Shown here: positions 10,504 through 20,940 of the stretch, piece after piece | How positions within the stretch are numbered: position 1 is the first letter of the stretch | How the letters are laid out: each line of letters begins with the position of its first letter | Assembly: GCA_963935595.1 (NCBI GenBank) | Contig: OZ012549.1 | Span: forward strand, 22,679,318-22,743,317 | Origin: Schoenobius gigantellus | Taxonomy: Eukaryota; Arthropoda; Insecta; Lepidoptera; Crambidae | DNA: 64,000 nt | Direction: 5' to 3' | Notes under the pieces: model-generated | What the model was told of the DNA's origin: nothing | Databases searched by the model: none | What the model saw: only the letters and a program-made list of their open reading frames with translations | Program-made: the position numbers and the translations under genes

Positions 10504-11344
10504 TGTTCCACATCGTGCCGATTTGCGATAAGACAAACCAGACAGTGTTAAAAGACGCACGCACATGGAAAGTTGATCTATACGCATACTCGCATCACAT
10601 TCATTTATAAATGCGCAATTTTATAATAGTGCTAGTCGAATGAGAGCTCACGTTCACGTATCAAGCACACATGTCAGCATCACGTACGGTGTTTCAACTC
10701 AAATCAAGAACTTCTCCGTGCTGCGGCCCAAACTTTTGCCACCTTGTAATGGAAATGTGAAGCTATCTAATATCAAATGCCTTCTACGTACGAATTAATT
10801 ACATAAAGCGAACGAAATACGCAAGTATTGCGTTAATACGAGTATTTTGCTACGTTTATTTTATTTAAGGTTTTGTTTGCGTGATATTGAACTAATAAAA
10901 TTAAGATTTTTTGTACTTATCTCTCCTTATTTAAACTCCAAAAAACGGAGTTTATCTTACCTATCGCCGCAGTGCGGGTTAGTGGAGAGAAGTTAATAAT
11001 AATACCAAGGTGTACCTTGCTGATCAACAAACGAAGCTTTGGGGGGATTCTGAGGAACTAACGACTTCACGTGGATCCATTAGGGGATCGGGCTAGGGGA
11101 TCCTAGTGGACTAACTCGTGTAGAGCACCAAAGCTTTATTTGTTAATCAGCGAGGTAGGTATACTATGCGTAGTTGAGGTTGTTCTTTAAAGGTGGTATA
11201 TGGAACTCCTTATAACTAATTTAAAATATTTTATCGGTAATGTATATACGTCAATATACGTATTTATGTATTATAAGAATAATAATTTCTTACTTACTAG
11301 CAGCAATTCAACTTCAATCAGTGTGCGAGTGAGTGGGACTCTGT
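10504..11344. other. Non-coding stretch with small inverted repeats
   Basis: No gene. A small hairpin AAACTCC...GGAGTTT lies at about 10,934-10,957. A longer imperfect inverted repeat pairs about 11,008-11,043 (...CAACAAACGAAGCTTTGG) with about 11,128-11,165 and could be a decayed MITE of about 160 bp. Confidence 0.4.
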
Positions 11345-11580
11345 GAGTGGACTAAATAATAATAGTCCTCCTAACCGAAGGCATCTAATCACAACAGAGA
11401 CCAGCTATTTATGCGAGAGAAATTATAGTGCACAAAGCGTCTTCGCGAACACAAGTGCACTCTCTGTTACTTGATACGCCTCGTCTTTTGGGAGGGTTAA
11501 CTCATACCACTGCCACGAGTTCAGGGATATGACCCACTAACCCTCTTTTCCAAGCACGATAGAGCTCGAAATGTCTCACC
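11345..11580 (-). mobile_element. LINE 3'-end copy (minus strand)
   Basis: On the minus strand this reads ACAGAGAGTGCACTTGTG, then TTTGTGCACTATAATTT, then GGTCTCTGTTGTGATTAG, then GGTTAGGAGGACTATTATTATT. The same order of motifs occurs on the plus strand at 63.69-63.97 kb. This pattern, ending in ATT repeats, is the 3' UTR of a widespread lepidopteran LINE family. No coding remains here. Confidence 0.55.
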
Positions 11581-12381
11581 CATCAAAGATCTTACCATGG
11601 TCGACCTTGCTTAACTTTAGTAATCGTTAGCCAATGCGCCTCACACCGACCTCCTCTGAGACTTTATACATTAAACTGAAGCCTTATCATCAGAGATCCA
11701 TCATTCGGGAAAACTACCGGTTCTACTGGTATCCAGAAGGCCGATCAGTTCTAGAGTAATGAACTAACTACTCAGAAGCACATGAGCCACCTATCTGTGC
11801 TCCGCGAATATACTCTGCACGCTACTGTACTCGTATGCGTCACTTACCTGCTTCTCGACTGCGCGTCTTCTTCGTGTGCTTCTTTTACATTATATGTGCT
11901 GCTTCTTACGCTCCTGCTGCTGCTAACCTATTGACAGGGAGATTACCGCCTGTCTACCTAGCCGATAACTAACACTCTTTTCCCTACTACGTTCTCTGAG
12001 CTACTGCTTGCAGATCCAGTCCCTACCCTAGCTATACTACGTTTCTATTACTTTGAAACCTTTTGTAACTAGTTTAACTTTAGATTTATTTATGTCAAGT
12101 TAGTTTATATCTGACTCTGTCCACTTAATACCTTCTGCTCTTCCTTATTTTTTCAATATCGAAACTTCTTTATACCTCATGCCGTGTTTTCTTTCAGTTT
12201 CTTATTTTGTAGACCGTAGGCTTTCATTAAAATTTGAATTAATTCTGAATCACTATAAAGATCATTTAAAATTCATTTATTTATATTCTATTGAACTCTA
12301 TCAACTTATGAAGAGCATATTTCTGTGATATTAAAAAAATGAATGGCCTTTGTTTTTACCTTAAATTGTAAGACTCAAACA

Positions 12382-12410
12382 ATCAACACACGATAAAGTC
12401 GTGTGTTGAT
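12382..12410. repeat. Perfect 12-bp stem hairpin
   Basis: ATCAACACACGA (12,382-12,393) and TCGTGTGTTGAT (12,399-12,410) are exact reverse complements around a 5-base loop, followed by a run of A. Function unknown; it may be the core of a small foldback element. Confidence 0.7.
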
Positions 12411-12659
12411 ATAAAAAAAAATTTAGAAGATTCCGCCTTCATTTTTAACCTAGTCAAAGGATTCAATATCTACCGCAGGAGGTGTGTGGTCTACCTGGTG
12501 GTTATATGGAACCCTGCTAATCGAAACACAACTGGTAGAAATACTGAGGAGTTCCATGTAATCGCATAAAAGCATGTATGCACTCATTGAATATAACATG
12601 TGCAAATAAAACGAATGCTATAGTATTAGTTTCTAATGTTGTGAATGTAGAATCGATTC

Positions 12660-12752
12660 GAGAAGTCTGCAAAATCCATCAATTTATAAAAAAAGTCTCA
12701 ACTAACGAGTTGAGACTTTTTTTTATAATTTGATGGATTTCGCAGACTTCTC
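12660..12752. mobile_element. Foldback/MITE-like hairpin of 93 bp
   Basis: Bases 12,660-12,703 pair with 12,708-12,752 around the 4-base loop AACG, with one gap and only a couple of mismatches over about 44 bp. The arms start GAGAAGTCTGC and end GCAGACTTCTC. No coding capacity. Its near-perfect symmetry implies recent formation or selection for hairpin structure. Confidence 0.7.
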
Positions 12753-14487
12753 AACGTTATTCCTAATGAAAGTGTTACTATGACAGCAAATTAACCGAGT
12801 AAAGCAATTATGTAGTTTGAGCCGAGCTTTGATGCCACATTGGTAGTTACAATGTAAGTGAATTGCTAGTAGAAACATCCGTAGGGAATCTGGTCTGGTA
12901 TAAATTAACTTGGGTAATGACTAGTGACTAGGCAGTCTCTTTGAACTCGCAGACGCGTAGAAGATTTCGTAGGTATTTCGAGCAGAAATGTCCTATTATC
13001 TAAAAAAATATGAATGCCTCTAACTTACATTCTTACTCCATTAAGCAAACTAAGAAAGGAAAAAAATACCGACTCTAAAAAAATATTAAAATATAATGAA
13101 TACGAGTATTTTTTATAAATATAAATCTGTTTGTGAATGTAAACGACTTGAAATATGTACTTTAATTAACAACAAAAACAAATCAACTAAATGAAACGTA
13201 ATGATATTGTTTTCAACAAGCATGTAGCTGATTAAGATTTAAGAGCGATAAATATGATATTAACGCATTAACGCGTGGATTACACAATTGGAAATACAAA
13301 TCTAAAAAATACCAACTCCGTTTTGGCAAAACGTAACTGATAATTCATTAAAATAATACGTACGGTAGGTACATTAATGTTATCAGTAAAATCAAAAAGA
13401 ACATGGCTCATTTTGGGCCTATTCGTGAACAACACTTTTATATTTTATCAAAAATAAACCACTTATTGATTTTCATTTAATTTGTGATTCTTATTTTTTA
13501 GCATTTAGTAAAAGAATGCCATTAATCAAAATTATTTAGTAGAATTTTATAAAAATATTATTATGGATAGGCTTTCCGACGTCTAAAGTTTCCAATCACA
13601 ATATGTATATAAATTGAATGATAATAATAACAAAGGAATATCAGCTATCCATAATCAAGCACTTTTTTGATAATATTTCATAGGTACTTTTTATATTTTT
13701 AATAGTAAACCGTAAAGTACTTATTTTTTGTTTAAATAAAGATATTTTAACTGACTGAGCCTTATTAAGATTTTCTATTTTTATTAACATTTATCTATAT
13801 AGAACAATCATCAATTTTTCAAACGTAACTGTCCACTCCTGGGCCATACGCAGTATTGCCAATGAGTATTGCTTTGATCCTGACTGTTCGTAACACCAAC
13901 ACATTATGATGTTATAGGACATTATAGGAGGGGGACTACCACCACAACATACAATAAAAAATAAGAGCATTTCATTAATTTGTACAAAATGAAGTGTAGA
14001 ATAAGTGAAACATTGGAAAGGTTCTGACAAACTGAACAAGTTCCTCAAACATTTAATGAAAACCTTACCGAGCACGAGCTTGCAGAAAATATTCTGTGAA
14101 ACTTGATGGCAAAAAATTATATGTTAATTTGCCTCTAAAATTACCATTGCATCAAATTAACAAAACTTTGGGAGACTTATTTAATATAACTAAGTCACAA
14201 ATTTTTGAGCCTAGAAAAAAAGTTGCATAAGGATTCTCAATCTTTTTTCTGTATATAAGAAAGTTATAATTTTAACACTGGGTCATGCTGAACTTGTTGA
14301 TTTCAATCAACACAATTTAAGCCAAGATCTTGTATACTTTTTACCATATCATGGTGTAGTAAAAGAGGACAGTAAAACAACTAAAGTTCGAGCAGTTTTT
14401 GTTGCATCAATGAAAACAAAAAATAACGTTTCACTCAACGACTTAATGTTAAATCGTTCTCAAGTACAAAAATAACTTTTTGATCTG

Positions 14488-14990
14488 GGAGCACGGCAGT
14501 GCCCCCGCCAAGTCGAGCGTGAAGCAAACACTGCCGTACCATCTTTTACTGGAACCATTTCGCCGCATTTTCAGGCCCCTATTTGAGAACCTCTGGATAA
14601 GACCAGAACGCAGAAATTTTTGTCATCCAGTAAGCTATAATCACATACTAAAAATCCAAAATTTCAAGTCTATAGATAATTTAGTTCCGAAGTTAAGCGA
14701 AAGCAAAGTTTCGCATTTATGACACTCACTCATGATCATCAAAATAGAACTAGTACTTCTCATAAACTCAGAAAGCTGAAAATTGGTACAGAGTTAGGGT
14801 TTAATGGCCACGTAAAGGGAAAACTATAAAAACTAGGATAATCGAAGATCTGGAGTACCTGGTGACCCTGATTAGAAAACACAAGAGCCCAACCAAACTA
14901 TTAGAGATATCGACATACCGCCTTTACAAAAAATATTCAACTTAGTGTGCCGCTTCCAATAAAGAAAAGAAAAAAAGAAAAGAAAGATTT
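14488..14990 (+). mobile_element. Retroposon-like insert with A-rich tail inside the BEL/Pao remnant
   Basis: The segment starts GAGCACGGCAGTGCCCCCGC, unlike the AT-rich sequence around it. It ends at 14,956-14,990 in an AATAAAGAAAAG...AAAGAAAG tract resembling a degenerate poly(A) tail. It interrupts the reverse transcriptase reading of the BEL/Pao remnant. Family not identified and no target duplication seen, so the boundaries are approximate. Confidence 0.45.
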
Positions 14991-15091
14991 GTAATAATAA
15001 AAAACTACCCCTAATAAGAAAAAAACTGTGTCAAATAAGAAAATCTAATAAAATAAATCAATAAGCTCACGTTTCTACAAAAAGAAGTGAA

Positions 15092-15432
15092 ATCCCACCA
15101 AAAACATTCTGTAAAAAACTAGCCAAGTCTCGATGGAGCTGCTTGTTTATCTCTAAAAAGTAATGAAATCTAGACAAAATCGTGCCAAGTCTAAGATTTC
15201 TTACTGCGATTTTGCGTTAATGTTGTGTGACTTGGTCATTGAACATTCTTTATACGTTAGTGGGTACAAGTCAACGGCCAAGTCACACAACATTAACAAT
15301 AATAATAAAGAAATCGCAGTAAGGAACCTTAGACTTGGCACGACTTTGTCTAGATTTCATTACTTTTTAGAAATAAACAAGCAGCTCCATCGAGACTTGG
15401 CTAGTTTTTTACAGAATGTTTTTGGTGGGATA
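15092..15432. mobile_element. Foldback element with arms of about 150 bp
   Basis: Bases 15,092-15,237 (starting ATCCCACCAAAAACATTCTG) pair with 15,276-15,432 in inverted orientation around a loop of about 38 bases. Arms differ by a handful of substitutions and one short AT-rich indel. The arm contains GCCAAGTCTCGATGGAGCTG, a motif I associate with an abundant lepidopteran repeat. Non-coding; the open frame across it is incidental. It lies inside the interrupted RT region. Confidence 0.75.
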
Positions 15433-17420
15433 TTATTCTTTCGTTTCACTTTGTTGACTATACATTTTTAACAGATATTAAAACATGTCCAGATTAAAAA
15501 ATGTGATGCTACAACCGCAATTTTTCTCGCTTCAAAACATTTTATTTCGCAATACACCTAATGAAAAGATTAAATGCTTGCGTTTAAAAACTGTAACATA
15601 CGAATTGAAAAGTTCTGCTTTTCTCGCAACAAGATGTCTTTTAGAGCTTGCGCAAAGGTTTGAAAATACCTATCTTTAGGTTCCTTTATTTTAAAAAATT
15701 GTTGTTATGTTGATGATATTTTATATGCACACTCTGATTTAAATATCATACAAAATGCAAAACTGCAACTACAAGAATTGCTTGATTTGGGAAGCTTTGA
15801 CACACATAAATGGGCTTCAAATTCGCCTGCAATAGTGAAAGACATTCCAAGCTCGCAGGTACACTCTCATGCGATGCAGTCTCTCCAGTAACTCAACAAA
15901 AGCAAAGTATTTTTCAATATTTAACAAAGTTTTCTAAGCTTAATAAAGTAATTAGAATTATGGCTTACGTATTAAGATACATTGGAAATGTTAAACCAAA
16001 TTAAAATAAAAATCTTAGTCCATTTTTAGATTGTACAGAGTTACAAGATGCATTAATTATAATTATTAAAAATGAACAAAGTATTTATTTCAAAGATGAG
16101 ATTCAAGCTTTGAACGATAAAAAACCATAAGGGGTCCCTTAAATGGATAATAAAGGTGTAATTAGAGTAGGCCTAATTACACCTTCAGAATTTCGATTTT
16201 CCATACACGCAAAAACATCATATAATACTACCCAAACAATCTTATATTACTCAATTAATAATAAGACCTGAACACTTAAGGTTTTTACTTGCAGCTCCAA
16301 AGTTAATAATAGCTAATCTAAATCAAAAATTTTGGATTATCAATGGTATACGAGAAATAAAGAAAATAACACATAAATGCATCACATGTTTTAGTTTAGA
16401 AGATGTAAAAAATTCAAGGGTAAGACGAGCAGTAATAACTAAAGGCTATGTATGTGTGATAGTCTGTTTTGTCACGAAAGCCGTCCAACTGGAATTGGCG
16501 TCGGACTTAACGACAGATAATTTCTTAGCATGTTTTAAAAGATTTATTGCACGTCACGAGCTACCCAGTGAAGTCTTTTGCGATAACGGTGCAAACTTCA
16601 AAGGGGCAAGTAATCAGTTAGCTGAGTTGTATAAGTTGCATGCTTTCGCAAGTCATCAAACGTTGATACAGGACTATACAGCTCAACAAGGTATTCGCTT
16701 TCATTTCGTGTCAAGCTATTCACAGAAGTATGAAATTTCACTTTAAGAGATAGCTATTCTCTCGTTTTGAAATTTACACAAACCTATGAACAATTACATA
16801 CTATTTTAGCAGAAATCGAGGCCGTATTAAATTCGAGACCCTTATTTACCCATGACATCAGACAGTTGTGATTTGACCTACCTCACTCCTGGTCATTTTT
16901 TTTATATAAACTGCCCCTGGCTCATACCCTGAACGTGATATTACTAACATACCTGAAAATAGACTAAAATATTGGCAATTATGTAACCAAGTAACTCAAC
17001 AATTTTGGAAAGTGTGGCATAAATATTACCTTAATGCATTACAGTGTAGATCAAAATGGCGTGACAATTTTCCCAATGTTAAAGAAGGCATGCTACTCGT
17101 ACCTAGTTATTTTAACACAACCAATTGCACCTCCTATGTTTTGGCCAATGGCAAGAGTGAACTCCAAACCGAAAAATCTATACTCATCTACAATCATAAA
17201 ATTACATAATTTCTTTATCAAAATTATAAAATATTTACCTACATAAAAGTGCAAGCTAAAATAAACACCAATTTTTTTTATTGGTTAAAAGCGCCATCTT
17301 TTGACAGCCACCATTAATTATCGATAAAAATGAATAAAAAGCAGAGTAAAGCAAGAACACTAACGCTGCTGGCGGATAGACAGAGAACGAAATTTACGCG
17401 GCATATTTATAAGTAAACAA

Positions 17421-17581
17421 TGGTGTCGATTCAGATACACAACAATTGAACTAAACTAATTTGACAGGTCTAAAAATAAGGCCGTCACTTTTAATCCTTT
17501 AGAGAAAAAGAAAGATGGCGATAATTTAAATCCTGTAAAATTAGTTTAGTTAAATTAAGTTGTGTCTCTGAATCGACACCA
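17421..17581. mobile_element. MITE of about 161 bp
   Basis: TGGTGTCGATTCAGATACAC at the left end matches the reverse complement of the right end (17,532-17,581) over about 50 bp with few mismatches (GATACACAAC versus GAGACACAAC). The unique centre is short and non-coding. No clear target duplication. Confidence 0.7.
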
Positions 17582-17783
17582 ATGTTTCTACAATTTGTTC
17601 CATAATGTGCACCAACTGTATTCCGTTGTACTCATATTGTTTTCATCTCTAAAACTTTGCCGCCAATGCCATTATGTATTTCAAAATTGTAATATTAATG
17701 ACTTACGTTAATTAAGTGCTTAGTGAAATGTGTTTTGTGCCATCAATACAGTCTTTTTAGAAGTCTATTCAGTCTTCAGTGTA

Positions 17784-18468
17784 TCTACTACACTAATATT
17801 ATAAAGAGGAAAACTTTGTTTGTTTGTTTGGTTGTAATGAATAGCTCAAAAACTACTGGACCGTTTTTAAAAATTCTTTCACCATTCGAAAGCTACATTA
17901 TCCACGAGTAACATAGGTTAAATTTTATTTTGGAAAAAAATAGGGTTCCGTAACATATTTGGGTTTTTCGGACACAAGGTGTAAAACATCAACCAGAAAA
18001 GTAACTTATTTTGCGTACGCTGCCTAAACTATAAAAGATAGAACCATAAAATGTTCTAATTAATTGTAGATCTTATAAATATCTACAAAAAAGTCCGCGA
18101 CACACTATACCTATCTATGTCGAGTGAGGCACAACAACCATTTTTTTATTTAAAAATCTTGAATTTTTTTGGAATACATTTAAACGCATTTATTTTTCTC
18201 ATGCTATTAATCCTTATCAACATTATTTCATCACTAAGTACAGTTTATGTAGATAATATTTGGTCTTTGAATGATTAAAATTGGACGTTTGGTTTTGAAG
18301 TTATGGCGAAATTAAAATATTACGATTTCTGCTGCACGGCCCGTTGCGAAGTGAGCGTCACCAAGGTGGGGGTGCGCGTGCGGGAGGTTATGGAATAAAA
18401 TGAAGGAAAAAATTAAACACTGTGTTAAGCATTTCGATGGCGAAACGTAGTTCGCGGGCACAGCTAGT
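17784..18468 (+). mobile_element. Non-autonomous Helitron-like element
   Basis: It starts TC, then CACTAATATTATAAAGAGGAAAACTTTG with repeated TTTG. It carries AGCTCAAAAACTACTGGACCG, CATTCGAAAGCTACATTATC and GGTTCCGTAACA, and ends CGAAACGTAGTTCGCGGGCACAGCTAGT. This combination is characteristic of short lepidopteran Helitron-like elements. It has no Rep/helicase gene, so it would need enzymes from elsewhere. The central stretch includes an unexplained GC-rich block (18,330-18,390). Confidence 0.75.
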
Positions 18469-18900
18469 TATAGATAAATCTAAAAATTAAGTAAATGTCT
18501 AGGTGCTTCAGCTTTTTAATTTTTTATTTGGGGTCAATAATTATAGTACGATTTGATATTTAAATTTATTTGATTACATTTTATTGTAAACAATTCAACA
18601 TTCGTCCTCCGTGCTACTAAAGGTCATTGACAGGGTCCAGCAGCTGATCGCATCGTATTGTAAATCGATGGGTAGACTAAGGTCATACTTGATATATTAT
18701 AAGTAATTAAAATATTTTAAAGTTTTTATAATATTTTAAGCTTAACATAAGATAAAATTATTGCGTGACGTGTTCGTGCTTGAGAATAACATTTTTTTAT
18801 GGTTTTCATGATAATGTGATAATTTTAACCATAGTTATAGTGATGATGATAAATTGTAACAGTATTTTTGGTGAAAATTACCACATAAGTAACTGTTAAT
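18469..18900. other. AT-rich non-coding stretch
   Basis: Nothing recognised. AT-rich DNA between the Helitron-like element and the 3' end of the minus-strand LINE fragment. Confidence 0.4.
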
Positions 18901-18906
18901 AAAGCC

Positions 18907-19455
18907 CTAAGTTTTTATTGTCTCGCAGATGGTATGAAAATTAGAGTATTCACCTCTGGAATAAAGCAGTATCTTCGTCTTAGGCGAAAGAGGTCCAAAT
19001 GAGTTGAAAGATACAGGAGGGACGACATCCACTATCCTACCTGCCCGCCCCTTGCCAGCCCCCTGCCAGCCCAAAAGATGCTTTTTGATGCCTCTTTTGA
19101 AGGAACCCATGTTGTAGGATGGAGGAAACACGTGCGCAGGTAGAGAATTCCAAGTGTGGGATGAACGACAGATTCTTCTGTCTTGGAATTTCCCGGCACG
19201 GTGTGAAAAGGACGATACAGTGTAAAGATGACTCCGAAGGCCTGTTTCTGTGTTCACTCCACGCGTGTTTCTGTTAAGAAATAGAGAGGGAGGGATGAGG
19301 TTAAAGAGCTTCTCAGAGCATTCCCCATGTAACATTCGGTGAAAGGCGCTAAGTGGGGCGATGTCACATCGAAGTTGTAGAAGCTCGAGGGTGTTAGTTG
19401 CCTCTACATCGCCAATAATGCGAATAGCGCGACGACGCTGCAATCCGTTTTTTTT
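18907..19455 (-). pseudogene. LINE ORF2 C-terminal fragment
   Basis: Read on the minus strand from about 19,455 it encodes LQRRRAIRIIGDVE, then LRCDIAPLSAFHRMLHGECS, then LFNLIPPS, then TWNSLPAHVFPPSYNMGSFK. This series (…RRAIRIIGD…L.LRRD…FHRMYHGECSEELFNLIP…LWNELPS.VFP..Y.M..FK) is the C-terminal region after the RT domain in a common lepidopteran LINE. Only this part remains, with no RT catalytic motif. The open frame continues to 18,907 without a stop. The 5' truncation point coincides with the homopolymer at 19,448-19,471. Confidence 0.75.
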
Positions 19456-19471
19456 GGGGGGGGGGGGGGGG
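19448..19471. repeat. T8-G16 double homopolymer tract
   Basis: A run of eight T followed by sixteen G separates the LINE fragment from GC-rich DNA. It may be a hypermutable or poorly assembled tract, or filler at the 5' junction of the truncated LINE. Confidence 0.8.
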
Positions 19472-19930
19472 ATCCCGCAACCGCACCGTACCCGCCGTTG
19501 GCTAGACGGCGGGCGTGTTTGGGGCTGGCTCGGCAGAGTGCCAGGCCGACCCACTAAAACCCCCCGCGCATGGTAAGGTCCACACTGCAACCACAATATA
19601 GAGAACGATACAGTAGCCCGACTCCATATAAATAAAGGGACGAATCGGCGCACTCACACATACAAACGTCGTTTACACGGCCTCCAAGCATGCTCTCAAC
19701 GGCATAGCAACGCAAACGCAGTGTCACGCCACGCGCCGGCCGAGATTGTTGAGCTCCATGTACAAGCCGGGAGAGATTGTTGAGCTCCATGTACACGCCG
19801 CGCCACTCACGCGCGGCATACGTTTACCGATTTTTTTTTGTAGGTACCAACCCTAGCGCCCAGTTCAGCTTTAGGTATAAATTTCAAAGACACGCCTGAG
19901 TCGGGCTTCTGTTTCGTTCTCTATATTGTG
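19472..19930. other. GC-rich block with TATA motifs, direct repeats and inverted repeats
   Basis: No protein recognised. It contains a hairpin with an 8-bp stem (CCCGCCGT, 19,491-19,498, with ACGGCGGG, 19,506-19,513). A TATAAATA box lies at about 19,627. A 31-bp unit is repeated in tandem (19,742-19,772 and 19,773-19,803; the first 23 bases are identical). A 33-bp inverted repeat with two mismatches pairs 19,592-19,624 with 19,898-19,930. The inverted repeats bracket the rest, so it may be a MITE or a promoter-bearing repeat. Confidence 0.5.
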
Positions 19931-20391
19931 CTGCGACTATCACTACCAGATCGAGAAGGTACCTACTGAGCGGAACGGTCCTAAAGGTGCGAGCAATATT
20001 CCACATAAGACTTAACCTGAGTTTTATACAACAGGAATTTAAAGTATTAAATAAGTAAAGCTCAAAATATTAACCAGTTTTTTAATTCAACCACAAAATA
20101 TAATCCACTATATTATATTTTATACCTGATCCTTTTTCAATTTGTCATATTGCCCAAGTACCTACCTTAAACAGATTAACTGCCTTCACCTGAGTATTTT
20201 CTATTTTACCTTCATCCAAAAGGTAGAAACTATTTGTTATAGGTATTATAAATACTATTATTATTAATGCACTTTCACCATTTTATGGTATCTTAATAAT
20301 TTTATTGTTAATAAATCCTAGGATCGATAAATGAATAAATTCTTTGAAAGCCTAGGTATAACTACCTTATCAGAATAGAACTGCACTAATT
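19931..20391. other. AT-rich non-coding stretch
   Basis: Nothing recognised before the target duplication of the BEL/Pao element. Confidence 0.4.
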
Positions 20392-20396
20392 GTCTT

Positions 20397-20611
20397 TGTT
20401 ACGGCTCCTTAACTGACATCCTCGTGACATATCGCCGCGCATGCGCGGAGACTTCACCTTCTTCTGTTATATTTGACAAGATGGACAAGAAGCTATAATA
20501 TTGTCTTGTTAATTGATCTGATATAATTTATAATAATAAAATATTCAATAAGATGTGATATATCATCATTTAATATACTTACATATAAATAACGTTGTGA
20601 CAGCTTCAACA
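20397..20611 (+). repeat. 5' LTR of the BEL/Pao element
   Basis: 215 bp, starting TGTTACGGCTCC and ending CAGCTTCAACA. It carries a perfect 14-bp palindrome CCGCGCATGCGCGG (20,435-20,448) and an AATAAA at about 20,535-20,540 that may serve as polyadenylation signal. It should hold the element's promoter; no clear TATA box was picked out. Confidence 0.95.
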
Positions 20612-20615
20612 TTTT

Positions 20616-20633
20616 TGGTGACCCCGACGTGAT
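20616..20633 (+). promoter_or_regulatory. Primer-binding site, complementary to tRNA-Trp 3' end
   Basis: TGGTGACCCCGACGTGAT lies 4 bases after the 5' LTR. Its complement, ATCACGTCGGGGTCACCA, matches the 3' end of animal tRNA-Trp including CCA as I remember it. It would prime minus-strand DNA synthesis. Confidence 0.8.
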
Positions 20634-20940
20634 CGAATAATTGATAACAATAATTTCATACTATATTTCATTTTCATATTGGACGCCATTCTCTGTTCAA
20701 GACTTGATTGAATACGAAAATTATCTACTACGTGGAGTGGACAACTACATGGGCGCTGGACAGTACTGGCTCATACTGTGAAGGAAGTTCCAGGTGAAAC
20801 CTTCGCAAATATTTTTGTGGAAAATAGCGGCACGGCTGACAGCGGCTTGCGACCCACTAACGGCTACGGTTTCAATTTTCTTTTGTGATAATTTGCTAAA
20901 CAACTTATTGCTCCGACAAGGTTCTTACCATTAAATAATA

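Larger units (their letters stand above)
11581..14099. other. AT-rich non-coding stretch with two clean hairpins
   Basis: No gene recognised. Two hairpins are listed separately (12,382-12,410 and 12,660-12,752). Bases 13,000-13,780 are very AT-rich and featureless to me. The minus-strand 94-codon open frame at 13,791-14,075 has no recognisable motif and overlaps the likely start of the BEL/Pao remnant. Confidence 0.4.
14100..17200 (+). pseudogene. Decayed BEL/Pao retrotransposon pol, interrupted
   Basis: Pieces of a BEL/Pao polyprotein run in order on the plus strand. RT start YLPYHGVVKED...TTKVRAVFVAS and SLNDLML are at about 14,335-14,460. After an insertion of about 1 kb, RT resumes at 15,470 (LTDIKNM..., TVTYELKSSAFLATRCLLELA) and reaches YVDD near 15,705. 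An integrase zinc region (RLLLAAPKLIIANLNQKFW...CITCFSL) lies near 16,275-16,400. Integrase core follows at 16,456-16,735 (FVTKAVQLELASDLTTDNFL, VFCDNGANFKGA). The C-terminal DUF5641-like LNALQCRSKW and EGMLLV lie at 17,030-17,100. Many stops and frameshifts occur; the catalytic-Glu region of the integrase (GG-WE) is deleted near 16,735. It is a different, much older lineage than the intact element at 20.4-26.0 kb. No LTRs were found. Confidence 0.8.

Noticed and set aside
12400..12760. Bacterial-type terminator hairpins with T runs
   Set aside because: The sequence is eukaryotic; intrinsic terminators are not expected and the hairpins fit MITE or foldback elements.
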